A stretch of 64,000 nucleotides of DNA from Rhizomucor pusillus (lineage: Eukaryota > Mucoromycota > Mucoromycetes > Mucorales > Lichtheimiaceae). Positions within the stretch are counted from its first letter, which is position 1. Every line of letters starts with the position of its first letter. Both the position numbers and the translations under genes were made by a program. Below are positions 47,993-59,200 of the stretch, in pieces. The stretch spans positions 248,001-312,000 of the forward strand of contig FWWN02000703.1 in assembly GCA_900175165.2 (NCBI GenBank). The letters are read 5' to 3'. The notes under the pieces were generated by a model. It saw nothing but the letters and a program-made list of their open reading frames with translations, was not told where the DNA came from and did not search any database.

Positions 47993-49834
47993 TCATTGTT
48001 TTTTATAGCTGCTTTTGTAATAGTTTAACGATAAACTATCAGTGAAGCTCTTCCGTCGAAGCGATTTTGGAGGCGGAACAAAGTGTGGAGGTGTAGGCGG
48101 AGGCGGGTGACTAAACAGCACAATGTTTGCCTCATGCTGTTGATTTTGCAGCAATGAGAGGTACCAGAACATAAAATTGGATATCAGCACTTGTTGATGT
48201 AAAGGTCTACATGGATTGGCCAATTTTGCGTGCGATAGCCTGTACATTGCACGCTCCACTTGTATTGGCAATCGATAGCTTTTATACGCCGGTGTAAATG
48301 ATGGCTCTGCATTTTTGTGAGCAAAAGCTGCTGTTGCTGGAACATCGTCCACTTTTAATGCTTGCTGGTTGCTGTTGGCCTGCTGCCGTGATTTCTTTTT
48401 GCCCCTGCTAAACGATAGAGATCGACTTAGGCGTGCTCCCAGACTCATGGGACGTTGATTTTTGTTATCCTCCGGATCGCTGACAACTTGATCCTCCTTT
48501 TTCCTTTTATCAATGTTGAATATTGTAGTGGATGATGGTGTCGACGGCAAACTAGCAGAATTGCTGCGCTTCTTGCGAGTTGGAAGGGATAATGTAAAGC
48601 TTCTGCGCCGTTTCACTTTGGTATCGCGCGTTGATGTCTCATCCACAGAGGAGACAGATTTCAAAGATTCCTTCGGCGCATGCTGCGTAGCGGTTTTTCC
48701 TTTAGACTTTTTGGATGATTGCAGCATTTTGGATTCGGCACTGTGCAGTTTCAAAAACATGTCCGGATCCTCCTTGGACAAGTCCAAACTCGCTCTTCCG
48801 AGATCCACCCATTCACTGATATTAACTGGCCTATCGTAAAGTCTCACGCCTTCCGGTGGTACTGACTGTTGTGTTGTTTCTACTGATGACACTCTTTTCT
48901 TCCTCTGCCACCGAGCATAGGCATTGTCGTTGCAATCGCCGTTTTCTTCGTCGTTTTCGTCGTTATCCTTTCGAATGTTAATATCATCGCGGTAACGAGT
49001 ATGCAAAGTGTCCGGTAACGACCGTCGTCGCAAGCTCCAGCGGCTTTTATTGGCAGCTTTGCCTCGAGCCGACAGTGCCGAACGCCGGGAAAGCGATCGA
49101 CTACCGGAAGAGTGGTGTGGCACAAGCACGGGCGAGTCGTCATCTGCCGTTGAGTTCCGATCGAATATGTACATTCTATCCTGGGGTACCCAATCTTTTT
49201 TGTGTGGTTACGTACGCGTGACCCCAAATAAAAAGTTGTTTTAGCCACACCGGCGACGCTAAAAACTGTACTCTTGTTTACACCTGATAGATTTCTATTT
49301 TACCTTGTCCGTTGAGCAACGTGGCTTTGCCATCTGTTTGATATTTTAACAGCAATGCTGACAATGAAGAGGAGGAAGAATGCTCGTGTGTGTCAGTCTC
49401 ATGCTTGCAGTGCTGCTTTATCCACGCTGCAAACTCGTTTGGTGCAAGCTGCGGATGCTTGTCTGCAGGTACCCTACAGCAAAATTGCGTGGCACATTTG
49501 TCAACATCTCTCTCTCTGTGGCAACCGTGCAAGCAATCACAGATAACACAGTGCCACCAACGCGACGATGAACCATCGACGGGGCACGCATGAACGTAGA
49601 ATAAGAAAAAAATAGAATATACCATATAAGATTTGAGGAAAAGCCAGCTTGCCGTCGTCCTTTTCTTCTTGCTGCTGTCGCTGATGATGATGATGATTCA
49701 GTAGTATTTTTCGTTTCCGGTAATTCGCTGCGCTGCCGTACTGACAGCGTACTGCGTCCATCTATTACTTTGCTGGGTATGAGATGCGAAGGCGGTGGTG
49801 GAGGTGGCGGAGGAGGTACTGGATGCGCCAGCAT
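47993..49834 (-). CDS. Zds1/Zds2-family protein
   Basis: About 525 residues in three exons, starting at MLAHPVPPPPPPPPP (49834). Exon 1 ends at SSNLIW and exon 2 continues VPADKHPQLAPNEFAAWIKQ; the junction restores the WVPAxxHPxLAPxEF motif typical of Zds proteins. Exon 3 starts DRMYIFDRNSTADDDS, is Ser/Arg-rich, and ends with the Zds C-terminal domain: LPIQVERAMYRLSHAKLANP followed by LHQQVLISNFMFWYLSLL. In yeast Zds proteins anchor protein phosphatase 2A-Cdc55, steering mitotic exit (Cdc14 release) and polarity. A run of nine prolines at the N-terminus may bind SH3 or WW domains. The stop is 168 bp upstream of the V-ATPase start. Confidence 0.87.
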
Positions 49835-50215
49835 GAACAGGAGACGAGAAAGAAGGGTGTGTGATGCAACTGGTAATCCCGCCGAAAACAATGAATGCCT
49901 TTTTGATGCTTTGTGTGTAATATTTAGTACGACGGCCTGCCGTGAGACACACAAGTGTGCACCTTATTGATAGGCTGCTCAGTTAAAAAGAATCCTGTAC
50001 ATATTAATGGCAACTGCCACCGTTAAAAGTACGGCTGTTTCAAAATTCGAGCCGTTTAAAAGCATTCTATGTAACAACCTGACCCATCCAGGCAACCAAA
50101 GCCAAAAAGCCTGGCTCCCTGTTGCCTTTTGAGACCATCATCCACTTGATATATAAATTCGCTTCATTTACAGGCTTTTTGCTTAAGCTTACCTTGCACG
50201 CTGGACATGGCCATG

Positions 50216-50269
50216 GTAGTTACGTAAGTAACGGCGGTGGTAACGGAAGTAACGGTAGTAACGTAACAA
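50216..50269. repeat. Imperfect GTAACGG tandem repeat
   Basis: About seven imperfect copies of gtaacgg/gtaacg (for example agtaacggcggtgg, taacggaagtaacggtag) make a short minisatellite in intergenic DNA. Confidence 0.75.
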
Positions 50270-50508
50270 CGAAAGTGAAATTTTAACCCAGTTTGGGATT
50301 GGCATTTTCAGGTCTTTACGCAATGTAGCGAGGGAAAAGAAAATTGAATGTTCAATGTACTCTTAAGACATCCTTTCGAGTCACTCCCTGGAAAGTGCCA
50401 ATTAACCCTTTTCAGAAAGCTAGTTCCTTCTAATCCCTGCTTTGACCTTCGACCGCTTAAAATAGCGGGAGTATGAAGCTAACCATGCAGTTCCATAAAT
50501 CCACCTAC

Positions 50509-50631
50509 CTTTGTAGGATGATCGAATGGCACATTATCCATGACAACGCAGTGTCCCTTCGTATAACACTTAACCAAGACATCCAGTGTTCGACTTATAA
50601 AAGCAAGAAAATGATCTGTCCTGGTACCACC
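50509..50631 (-). pseudogene. Short relic of a second DDE transposase
   Basis: The minus strand encodes GGTRTDHFLAFISRTLDVLV then KCYTKGHCVVMDNVPFDHP. The VVMDN motif with an upstream FISRTLD helix matches the block around the second catalytic Asp of the transposase at 31.9 kb (FLRATMDEMD ... YLVMDNALIH). The Asp is kept, but the following His is shifted and no open frame continues beyond 41 codons. Confidence 0.6.
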
Positions 50632-51639
50632 TTTGCCACAGCTGCTGAATCACATTAATATTCATTATTTGTGGTGGCCAGACGTGGTTCCAGTCTGCGC
50701 TGCGTCAATATAACAGTTTTTTTAAAGGTAGAATTTTTGAGTAGCCTCTTCTCCAGTATTATTATGAGCTTGACGGCTCATGCACTCGAGGTGTTATGCA
50801 TAAAAGCCAAATGAAATGTGTCCATGAATACGTTGAAGGAGTTCATTGGCAATTTTAAAATACATGCACAATATGTTTGCTTTGAAACTATGAATGAGAC
50901 CATTTATAAGAGATCGCACTCAACTCTGGCAAAGCGTTGTCATTCCAGTTGCAAAGTCTCTAGAACAGAGCCTTTGCTGTCGAAACGACTAGATTTGTTC
51001 TTCCACGAGAGTAACGGAGACCCCTTACTGCTGCGAACTCGGTGGCTCAAAGGATCCCCTGACATGTCTACGTGGGAGTCACATCATCCCGGACACTGGA
51101 AGCCGAAAATAACAAATAGGATCATAATTTATCTTCGAGTTATTTTCTCTACTCCCAGTGTTGGAAAGAAGGAAAAAGAAAGCAAAATATGCGGTCAGAG
51201 GAAAAACAGAAGATAAAAAATTTTTGAAAACCAACGATCTCCGCCGCCGTCCCGCTTTTACCTGAGTGGCCAAAGGAGGATATCAGGTACTCAAGGAACA
51301 ACTACAGACACATCAAAAAGCAAAAGACTGACCAAATGCCTTCTTCTTCCCTTCCGATATGCTGTTAAGTGCCTGAGGCATTATAGAAGATTTAACGGAC
51401 CTAGGCAAAGGTGGCTATGTCAGTAGCACGATTTAGCCGACGGCATTCATGGGAACGGTATCCATTCTGAAAGCAGCTACGCAGTAACAAGATCTAGTCA
51501 AGTGTATTGTTAACACATGTTCTCTAAACTCTTCCTCTGCATTTGGATTGATCATATGAGTATAGCTGATTATTTATGTTTGTAAATGATGTTATGTTAC
51601 TGATGCTATAAATTATGCAGATATGTCTTGTTCTGTTCG

Positions 51640-53848
51640 TTATTTCCATCCGGTGCCACGACCAAGAAATTCGACTCGACACAAGCCGTTGGCACAGGCT
51701 GTGGCAGCCCACCCACACATCTCCCCGTTCGGGCACCAGACAGCCTATGCATTTAACAGTGAGTAATGTAAAGTATTTAAACTTTTGTTACCTAGGTGCT
51801 TTACCTTTTGTACTGCCAATCGGCGGTTTGGAATATTCAGTGACGGGATATCCTTCATTATCTGCTCAATTGTCTAATAGATCAGAGAATGAGTAAGAAA
51901 CGTAGCGACTGGATACTGTTTCAAATCCAAACAAACTTTGGGTGGAATGCCATCAACATATCGGTAAACATCGTTTACTTCATCGTAGTCGAGTTTGTAC
52001 GCAAACTGGCAATCGACCGCCTATCACGTTTCGGTAAACGCATTGTTATTATCTAGTAATATTCCAGATCGCGAATTCCTTACTTTTCGGTCTTTGATAA
52101 AATGAAGATTGGATATATTGACCCATCCGTCTGCAAACGCAAGCAGATAGAATGGATGCATCTCACTACCTGCTATCGACAGCATTGTCGTCTTGCCAGT
52201 GGTTTGCTTTGTACCTTGCAAGGCACCCGTTGAACGTACTGGCTGCGATCGAATACTCTTGTCGCTATCTTGAAAGCAGACAGACTCGTCAAATCCCATG
52301 AAGGCAACTTCAAATAAACTAGTAGCTAATATGGGAATGTTCGTTAGCTAACGATGTTGCCTTTTTTTCCTTAACAAGTATGTATACTTCGTGATCGTTG
52401 CAACGGTATGCTTGCCCATGGATCGCGGTAATCGGTGAGCTTGATATGACTATCATTTCCACAAGATACAAAATGGACTGGATCCTTGTAGCCGTGCCAA
52501 GCTATACATCGTACGACGGTCTCATGGATAGGTGCACAGAAGTACAGTGACTCTTGCACATCTTTCTCTGGCAACTGCAAGATCGTCTGTGCATCCCACA
52601 CAGCAATGTAGCCTACGCGTCCATATTCGTTAGTACTTGATACTATACGTTCAAAACTGAACATGGTATACCGTTGTCGTAGCCCGTTGATATCTTCTTG
52701 GGTCCACCCCAGGATACGCATGTAGGTGCTGCGCCGGGAACAGATAAAGTTGCACGCGATTTTTTTAAACGAACTAATCGCTGGTAAGCGCCGCGCATGA
52801 AGCCGTTTGTCTTATCAGCTAGAACTTACGATAAATTGTCTGCTTCTGATCATCAGGGCTTTGTCCCAAATGCTTTCGAAGCGCTTGTGGATGCGGCACT
52901 ACAATCATTTGTGTAGTATCATCACCAAAGACGACACCCAAAATACCCAATTTAGGGAGCCATTGTATGTCGCAGGTCGTAGACTTTAGATTCAACACCG
53001 TGAGGACGAGGACTGTGGCAAAACAAGATAACGTCGCGACTTACTTCTTCGTAGGCACCGTATGGACACCATTTCAAATCTCTCACTATACCGAAATCAT
53101 GCAATATGCAGACATCTAAAACAGGATCAACAGCCTGTTCGCCTTGAACCGTCAGTTCCAAACGCCATAGCTGTATGCAGTTTTTGTATGATCCTCGTGG
53201 CTGCACTTCGCTGAAATGGTGTGATTCCTCTTCGGCTCCTTTGTATCCAGCTACAGCCAAGTACTGCGTCGTTATCTGGCTCTCTTCAAGTGGGTTTTTA
53301 GGTGCAAAACCAAGGCCCCAAACAGACGAGCCGACGTTTATTACGTGCCCTCGCTTGTATTGCATGACTTGGTCTAGGGAGGATTATAAGCTCTTTTGTC
53401 ATGTTTTAATAGACTAAAGGACCACTGCTTACTCAACGATACACTTTCAAACTGGCTCATTTCAAACTCGCGCTGTTCCTTAATACCAAGCTTGAGCTTT
53501 CGCGGAGGTTTGCTCTCAGGAAGGAACTTTTGCGCGTCACTGTTTCGTAACGTTAGCAAAGTTCGCTTCAGCTTTGAGCTGGCATGTCTTATCCGCGCTA
53601 AAAGCAACAGCTTACTTTGGATCAACAATCTCCCATTCGTCTTCGATCGTTGCGATCTCTTTGTATACCGTACTTTGTAGCCATTCACTGCAGTCGTAAA
53701 GTTTCTCTCGGAATGGTCCAGTTGTATCGTAAGAGGTGCCGTGAGGAAGCCCTGGCCTTTTTGGTAGTTTCGGTGGCATGCTGAATGCCAGTTGTAGAGG
53801 AATAGAGGTTGAAATTTGATGCTGCACCCAAAAATTGTGGTCATGCAT
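51640..53848 (-). CDS. TFIIIC WD40 subunit (Tfc6/Sfc6, GTF3C2-like)
   Basis: About 600 residues with several introns. The start is at 53848 (MHDHNFWVQHQISTSIPL) or 53779 (MPPKLPKRPGLPHGTSYD). WD40-type blades follow: SSVWGLGFAPKNP with YLAVAGYKGAEEESHHFSEV, NCIQLWRLEL, IVRDLKWCPYGAYEE, VVRCIAWHGYKDPVHFVSCG, HIKLTDYRDPWASIPLQRSR. The C-terminus, split over short exons, ends AVWCPNGEMCGWAATACANG then LCRVEFLGRGTGWK*. This layout (a central propeller with a YDLRD-like DLRDP/DYRDPWA blade and a terminal G-CRV strand) matches TFIIIC tauB subunit Tfc6/GTF3C2, which binds B-box promoters of tRNA genes. Identification is by motif recall only. Confidence 0.75.
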
Positions 53849-54916
53849 GAAATGCCGAATACCCTAACTGGAGAATATTTACTTTGAGTGTGGATGTGTA
53901 CAGCTATTTCACAAAGATGGAAATGCATCCGAGTACAATCTACACGTGTACAGGAAAGAGTCAAGGAAGAAGAAGACCATAGGTTTAGTAATAACAAGGA
54001 AGCTTAGAAACCAGTCTGCAACACGACGTCACAATAACTTCAAATACTGTGATGTCTTTGCTGTGGAGTGTCTGGCTATAGCTCCTCAGAAATGAGGGAT
54101 ATCTAAGCTTTTGTAGTCGTCTACCACTTATCTTAGCATTTTCTATTTTCATTTACATATTTGCCCTAAATTTGCAGATAAAGAAGTAAATAAAACCACA
54201 TATGTATTTTCGAAAACATTGGTGTCTTTGCGCGATGCAAGAGCGCCAGGAAATCTCGCACGTTGGTCTATCATAGAGTTAACTTTGGTGATATAGGTTT
54301 TTGTATCCTTCAAGAGACTGAGTAATGCTTCGTGCAGTATAAAGAGGAACTTTAATCCGGTCCATTAGGCTGTTGATGAATGAAGATATCAAAGGAACAG
54401 ATAAATATAACAGCTCAAAGGTGTGTTCCCGCGAGCGCAGGTCTGAATAAACCGGGAGTTCGACGGCGCTGTGCTTACCTGCAGAAACGAAACGGATGCA
54501 AACCCGCCGGAGAATGGAGGTTTATGAAGGCCAAGCGACTTTATTCTGCAGACTCGGATCGGCCATCAGCTTCAGCGAACCAAGCGCAGCGAGCGAAGCG
54601 AAGCGTGAAGCGCTTGTCAGTAATAACAAACGTTCCTGAAACAGAACTCTCAGTAAAGGATGTTTGCCACGCAATCATAAGACAGAGTGGAGTCTCTAAC
54701 AACCCTAACTAGAAACTGGATTTGTCTGTGTTGCGTCATTAAGCTTTTCAATTTAGATGTATAGGTGTACTTTCAAGCACATGATCAGCATTGTCAGATA
54801 AAAAGCAAGTATGTGAGTACATGATGGTATTTACAGTTTGACAACTTCGATATCATGGGGAGCCGTCTGGATCTCCAGGTATAAGTTGCAAGTGGGTCCT
54901 CTCCGTTAAGGAGGAC
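53849..54916. other. Intergenic region left of repeat copy 2
   Basis: No gene was firmly recognised. An open frame at 54380-54712 (+, 110 codons, many basic residues) is GC-richer than its surroundings and includes a direct repeat of agcga/aagcg units (54590-54616). It lacks family features and may be chance or a relic. Confidence 0.4.
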
Positions 54917-55189
54917 GTGCAGCGTCGTTATAATCTCGGATGTGTTTTCGTCCTCTGGCAGTCTATACGTCTACATAATGTCTTGGAAGTTAGTCCCTTC
55001 CAGAATGACGAGTGGAGTCCGGGATGACAACCAGAGATTGGGACATTGTAGATATCCCAGGCGTCCGTAGATTTCTCAAGGGCGATCATCTGTCTCGTAG
55101 GATGCAATAATTAGGACGTCGATTGATCGGCAATAGAGACGGTAGCTCGATCGTTTATTGATGGACATAAGGATATGAATGACCTCCTA
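54917..55189. repeat. Dispersed repeat, copy 2 (273 bp)
   Basis: Second copy of the repeat at 29781-30057, same orientation, with scattered substitutions and a small deletion near 55112 relative to copy 1. Flanking DNA is unrelated to that of copy 1. It lies 25 kb away, next to another transposon relic. Confidence 0.85.
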
Positions 55190-55626
55190 AGCGCACAGTC
55201 TTCGGATCTACGATTCTTGACAGATCTCGCTCGGAGGGCAAGTCCTGAAAGATGTACTTTCTCATGTTGGCTTCATTATTGGTCCTGATCCTCCCGATAG
55301 TCTCGAGCGTCTCCTAAAGGCGCCGCTAAAGTATTAAAGCACATTAGTTAATGCTACCTCCACCGTTGAGCATCCAGAAGAAGCGTAGAAACCCAAGAGT
55401 GGACTTGCGGTCATCACATGGACTGTCTTGTATCGGTGATTTATCCTCTCAGACGGCAACGAAAACTTGCTTGCTGGGGTTCGACAAACTCCACAAACGT
55501 ATTTCTTTTTCTAGATACGAGCTTGATCAGTATACGATCTCGATAATCATGTAAAATCGAAATCTGCATACTTGTGTGTATTTGTCAGCTGTTTTAGCAT
55601 TGTAACAGTGCCATAGAGCGCTTTAC
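55190..55626. other. Non-coding stretch between repeats
   Basis: Nothing recognisable was found. The open frame 55351-55554 (+) has no family features. Confidence 0.4.
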
Positions 55627-55980
55627 GGAAGGGATTTCTTCGGACACAATAGCCTACCCTTCCGAAAGTTGCCTCGAACAATGCAATGTCTAATTCATTG
55701 AATCGTTGATTTGAAAACGATGAAGAGCTGAAACAAGCTGCTCAGGTTATTGCGCGTTGGCATGGCTATGCTATTACGACGAAGTCCAGTCGCGTTCGTC
55801 ACTTGTGCCTGCAGTGTCGTTGTGGAGGAACTTTCCGCAGCAACCATTATCTGACCGCTGCCACCGTCAAGGTCAGCGCGATTCGCTAATACGCTAGATT
55901 ATTTCAGATGTTTATTGGATGTTGTGTCCGAGGACTTGTGTCCAGAGAGGAAATATTGTGTCCGAAGGAAATCCCTTCTC
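55627..55980. mobile_element. Short element with inverted repeats enclosing a FAR1-like fragment
   Basis: Left arm (55627-55651, ggaagggatttcttcggaca...) is nearly the reverse complement of the right arm (55954-55979, ...tccgaaggaaatccctt). The two arms match over about 24 of 26 bases with one base of offset. They enclose 354 bp including the fragment at 55710-55889. The arrangement fits a non-autonomous, internally deleted DNA transposon of the MULE type. Target-site duplications could not be fixed by eye. Confidence 0.65.
55710..55889 (+). pseudogene. FAR1-like DNA-binding fragment of a MULE-type transposase
   Basis: The open stretch encodes FENDEELKQAAQVIARWHGY, AITTKSSRVRHLCLQCRCGG and TFRSNHYLTAATVK, ending at a TAA at 55887. 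The pattern of an AxxWHGYAITTKS block followed by Cys-x2-Cys and a basic stretch recalls the FAR1/WRKY-GCM1 N-terminal domain of MULE transposases. The downstream His, Cys ligands and the DDE domain are missing. It lies inside inverted repeats. Confidence 0.55.
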
Positions 55981-56246
55981 TTTTTGGACACAGATGCAGC
56001 CTGACGCTTTCTCAAAGACTACATCCAAATCGGGTAAACTTTCTGGGTGCCTTTGGCGGGAACAGTCACGATTTTTGCAGCAGCATGAATGACTGGGCCT
56101 GCCAAAAGCGAAGAGAGAAAATTTTCGGCGCTTGCCTTTAACTTACCCATACCCAGTTTATTTTTGTTCCTTGCATATATTTTTCAACAGCCCTGTCAAC
56201 AACAAACCTTATTGTATAATACGTCACTTCATTCTCCCCCATTCTC
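55981..56246 (+). promoter_or_regulatory. Promoter region of the mitochondrial RNA polymerase gene
   Basis: The 266 bp between the inverted-repeat element and the ATG are pyrimidine-rich in the last 60 bp (tcattctcccccattctc), as seen at other starts in the window. No defined factor site was recognised. The transposon relic ends within 270 bp of this gene, so it may contribute promoter sequence. Confidence 0.35.
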
Positions 56247-59200
56247 ATGTCATTACCACTTGCAAGACTGGCGATCACCGGAAGTGTCCGGAATGCGCCC
56301 GCCCGCCAGTTGCTGCGATCGCAAGTAGCAAAGACATTGCAACGGAGCCCATGCTCAATACGTCCAATACACAACAGTAGCAGGATAGCTGCAACAGAAG
56401 CATATGCCCTGAAGACTCCAGACGAACACGATGTGCTACCTCCACCGCCGGCAGAGGATGCACCTTCGCTGACGACGCCTTCTCATGTTGTACTGCCCAA
56501 CCCAGCACTGCAAGCATACCGTCTGAGTGCTCGAGTACTCCCGGCAGGACTATCAGAGCAGTTTGCTGTTTTGAATGCATGCATCAATTCGAAAAATATG
56601 AGCCGTGCAGAAAGAATCATGAGGGAGCTATATCGAACTAGACCCGAGGAAATGAGGCTCTTTGCAGATGTTCATATGTACAATACCTTTTTGAACGGAT
56701 TCTCGGAAACACCCACTCCAATGACCAAGGAATGTCTGGCTTGGTTCGATGCCATGCGAGGACACAATTTGACGCCGGATGTGAACAGCTATGCGATTGT
56801 TCTGAAAACTTACTTAAAGTGAGTCCAAACGAATATGAAGAGCTATGATGAGTACTTACTGTATTCTTTCTGCTTTATTAGAATCGAAAAATACTTTACA
56901 GCACGCACATTGTTACTTGAAATGCAGCAGGAGACTGGATACACCTTGCAAGACATGCTAAAGTCCGATTTCTTGTCAGAAAAGGATGTGGAAATGTTCC
57001 GGAAACTGATTGCAGAGAGCAGCAAATCTCCTTCGGCCGAAACGCAAGAGTTGCTCAAAAAATTGGAAGAAGCGACCGAAGCTGTATTGCCAACGCCTGC
57101 CGAGGCTAAGCCTGTATCTCCTCTCACAAGTGAAGCCACCAAAGAGTTTAAGCTAATTCAGGAGGATATCCCAGAAGCACGCCCAACCAAGAGTGTGGGC
57201 GTCAAGTTCCTCCAAGAGCAGCTGGAAGCACTGCGGAATCCGGATAATGCTACAAAGGTTGATCCTTACGAGCTGCAACGTGCCTTGGAAAATCAAGGAT
57301 ACGAGGTTGCACTGCAACGTTTACTGCATGTCAAGGAATCCCACATGGAACGCGGTGATGTATTATCTGCCATGCACTTGACGCCATTGAAAAAAGTCAT
57401 GTGGGATTGGCACGAACGCACTGTACCGATGATCCGAGAAGAAATTGAACGTTGTGACTTAGCATCTGGTAGAGATAGCGAGCGAAGACTTTATGGTCCT
57501 TTCCTGAAATTGTTATCTCCTGAGAAGCTGTCAATGATCACCATGCTGGAATTACTGCGGTTACACAACTCCTCTGGCATTGTTGACGGCATGAAAACTG
57601 CACGTGCAGTTATTGATGTTGGCAAGGCTGTCGAGATGGAATACAACGCGGTACAGATGAAGAAAAATTCTAGCAAGCGTGCAGCTCACAACCACATGAT
57701 CCATGACATGTTTACTAGCGGCAAACTTTTCAACATGGCTGTGAGGAAGATGCAGATCGAAATGTTACGCAAACAGGAAGGTCACAATGAACTTGTCGAC
57801 AGTTCATCTGAAGGAGACACAGGCAACGTTACCGGTGCAGAGTGGACACCCGTGTGGCCCAACACGATCCGCGCAAAAGTCGGTAGCGTATTGACCAGTA
57901 TATTTATTGACGCCGCTACCATCCCCGTACCAAGCAGGAACCCGGAAACTAATGAAAAGATGTAAGTTGTTATGGCTTTACATAATTGTCCTTGGAATAT
58001 CCTTGTTTTAACAATCAATCACATAGTATCGAACAAATTCCTGCATTCTTCCATACGTATCAATACGTTCGCGGAAAGCGTGTTGGTGTTATCAAGTTCT
58101 CGGAACCGTTGACTGAGATGCTGTCACGCGAGCCAGTAAGGGACACCCTGCATCCTCGGTTGCTCCCAATGATCGTACACCCTCGTCCGTGGATTACATA
58201 TAACTCGGGTGGCTACATCGAAGCGAAGAATTCGTGCATGCGTATCAAGGATTCTCCCGAACAGTTGACGTATTTGCAAAAGGCTTCCGAGCAAGATCGT
58301 ATTAGCCGAGTTTTGGCTGGTCTTGATGTCCTCGGCTCAACGCGATGGAGAGTCAACCGCGCAGTGTTCAATGTCGTGCTAGAAGCATGGAACTCTGGAA
58401 AGGCTATCGCAGATATCCCACCTGCCATCGATGAACCTGCACCTTTGCCACCAAAACCGGAAAACTATGATACCGATCCAAAAGCCAAGTTCCGTTGGGT
58501 AATGAAGGTGAAAGAGCAACAAACAGCAGAAAAGAATGCGCACAGTTTGCGCTGCGACGTCAACTACAAGGTCGAAACGGCACGAGCAGTAAGTACCGGC
58601 ATATATAGGTGCATCGTGGATATATCTTCTAAACTGATTTGTTGCGCCTAGTTTTTGAATTTGCCAATGTATTTCCCTCACAATATGGATTTCCGTGGAC
58701 GTGCATATCCCATACCGCCTACACTTAATCACCTTGGCAATGACTTGTGTCGAGGTTTGCTGGTCTTTGACGAGGCCAAGCCGCTGGGCGAGCGAGGCTG
58801 GAGATGGCTCAAGATCCATTTGGCCAACTTGTACGGTTATGACAAGTAAGTGTTTTTATGAAAATAACTATTGAATAGATTGATGCTTATCCATATCAAT
58901 TTTTAGACACTCATTCACCGAGAGAGAAAACTTCACGGTCGAAAATATGGAAAACATTTTTGATTCTGTAGATAGACCATTGACTGTAAGTTGGATATCG
59001 TTCTCGAGGTTTAGAATATATTGACTAACCACAAACAATGCAGGGTTCACGATGGTGGTTGAAGGCTGAATATCCTTGGCAATGTCTTGCAACATGTTAC
59101 GAGATTGCTGAAGCTGTACGCAGCGGAAAACCTACCGAGTTTAAATCCAGAATACCTGTGCACCAGGATGGTACCTGCAACGGCTTGCAGCACTACGCTG

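Larger units (their letters stand above)
49835..51639. other. 1.8 kb intergenic region with repeats and relics
   Basis: Apart from the Zds promoter on the left and the TFIIIC 3' UTR on the right, this region holds a gtaacgg-type short repeat (50216-50269) and a transposase relic (50509-50631). The open frame 50818-51216 (+) shows no family features. Nothing else was supported. Confidence 0.5.

Noticed and set aside
50818..51216. 132-codon open frame
   Set aside because: No codon bias, no domain, no splice sites; surrounding DNA is intergenic relic-rich.
55469..55500. ggggttcgacaaactcc as a tRNA B-box
   Set aside because: No A-box at the right distance and no cloverleaf; no tRNA gene found anywhere in the window.
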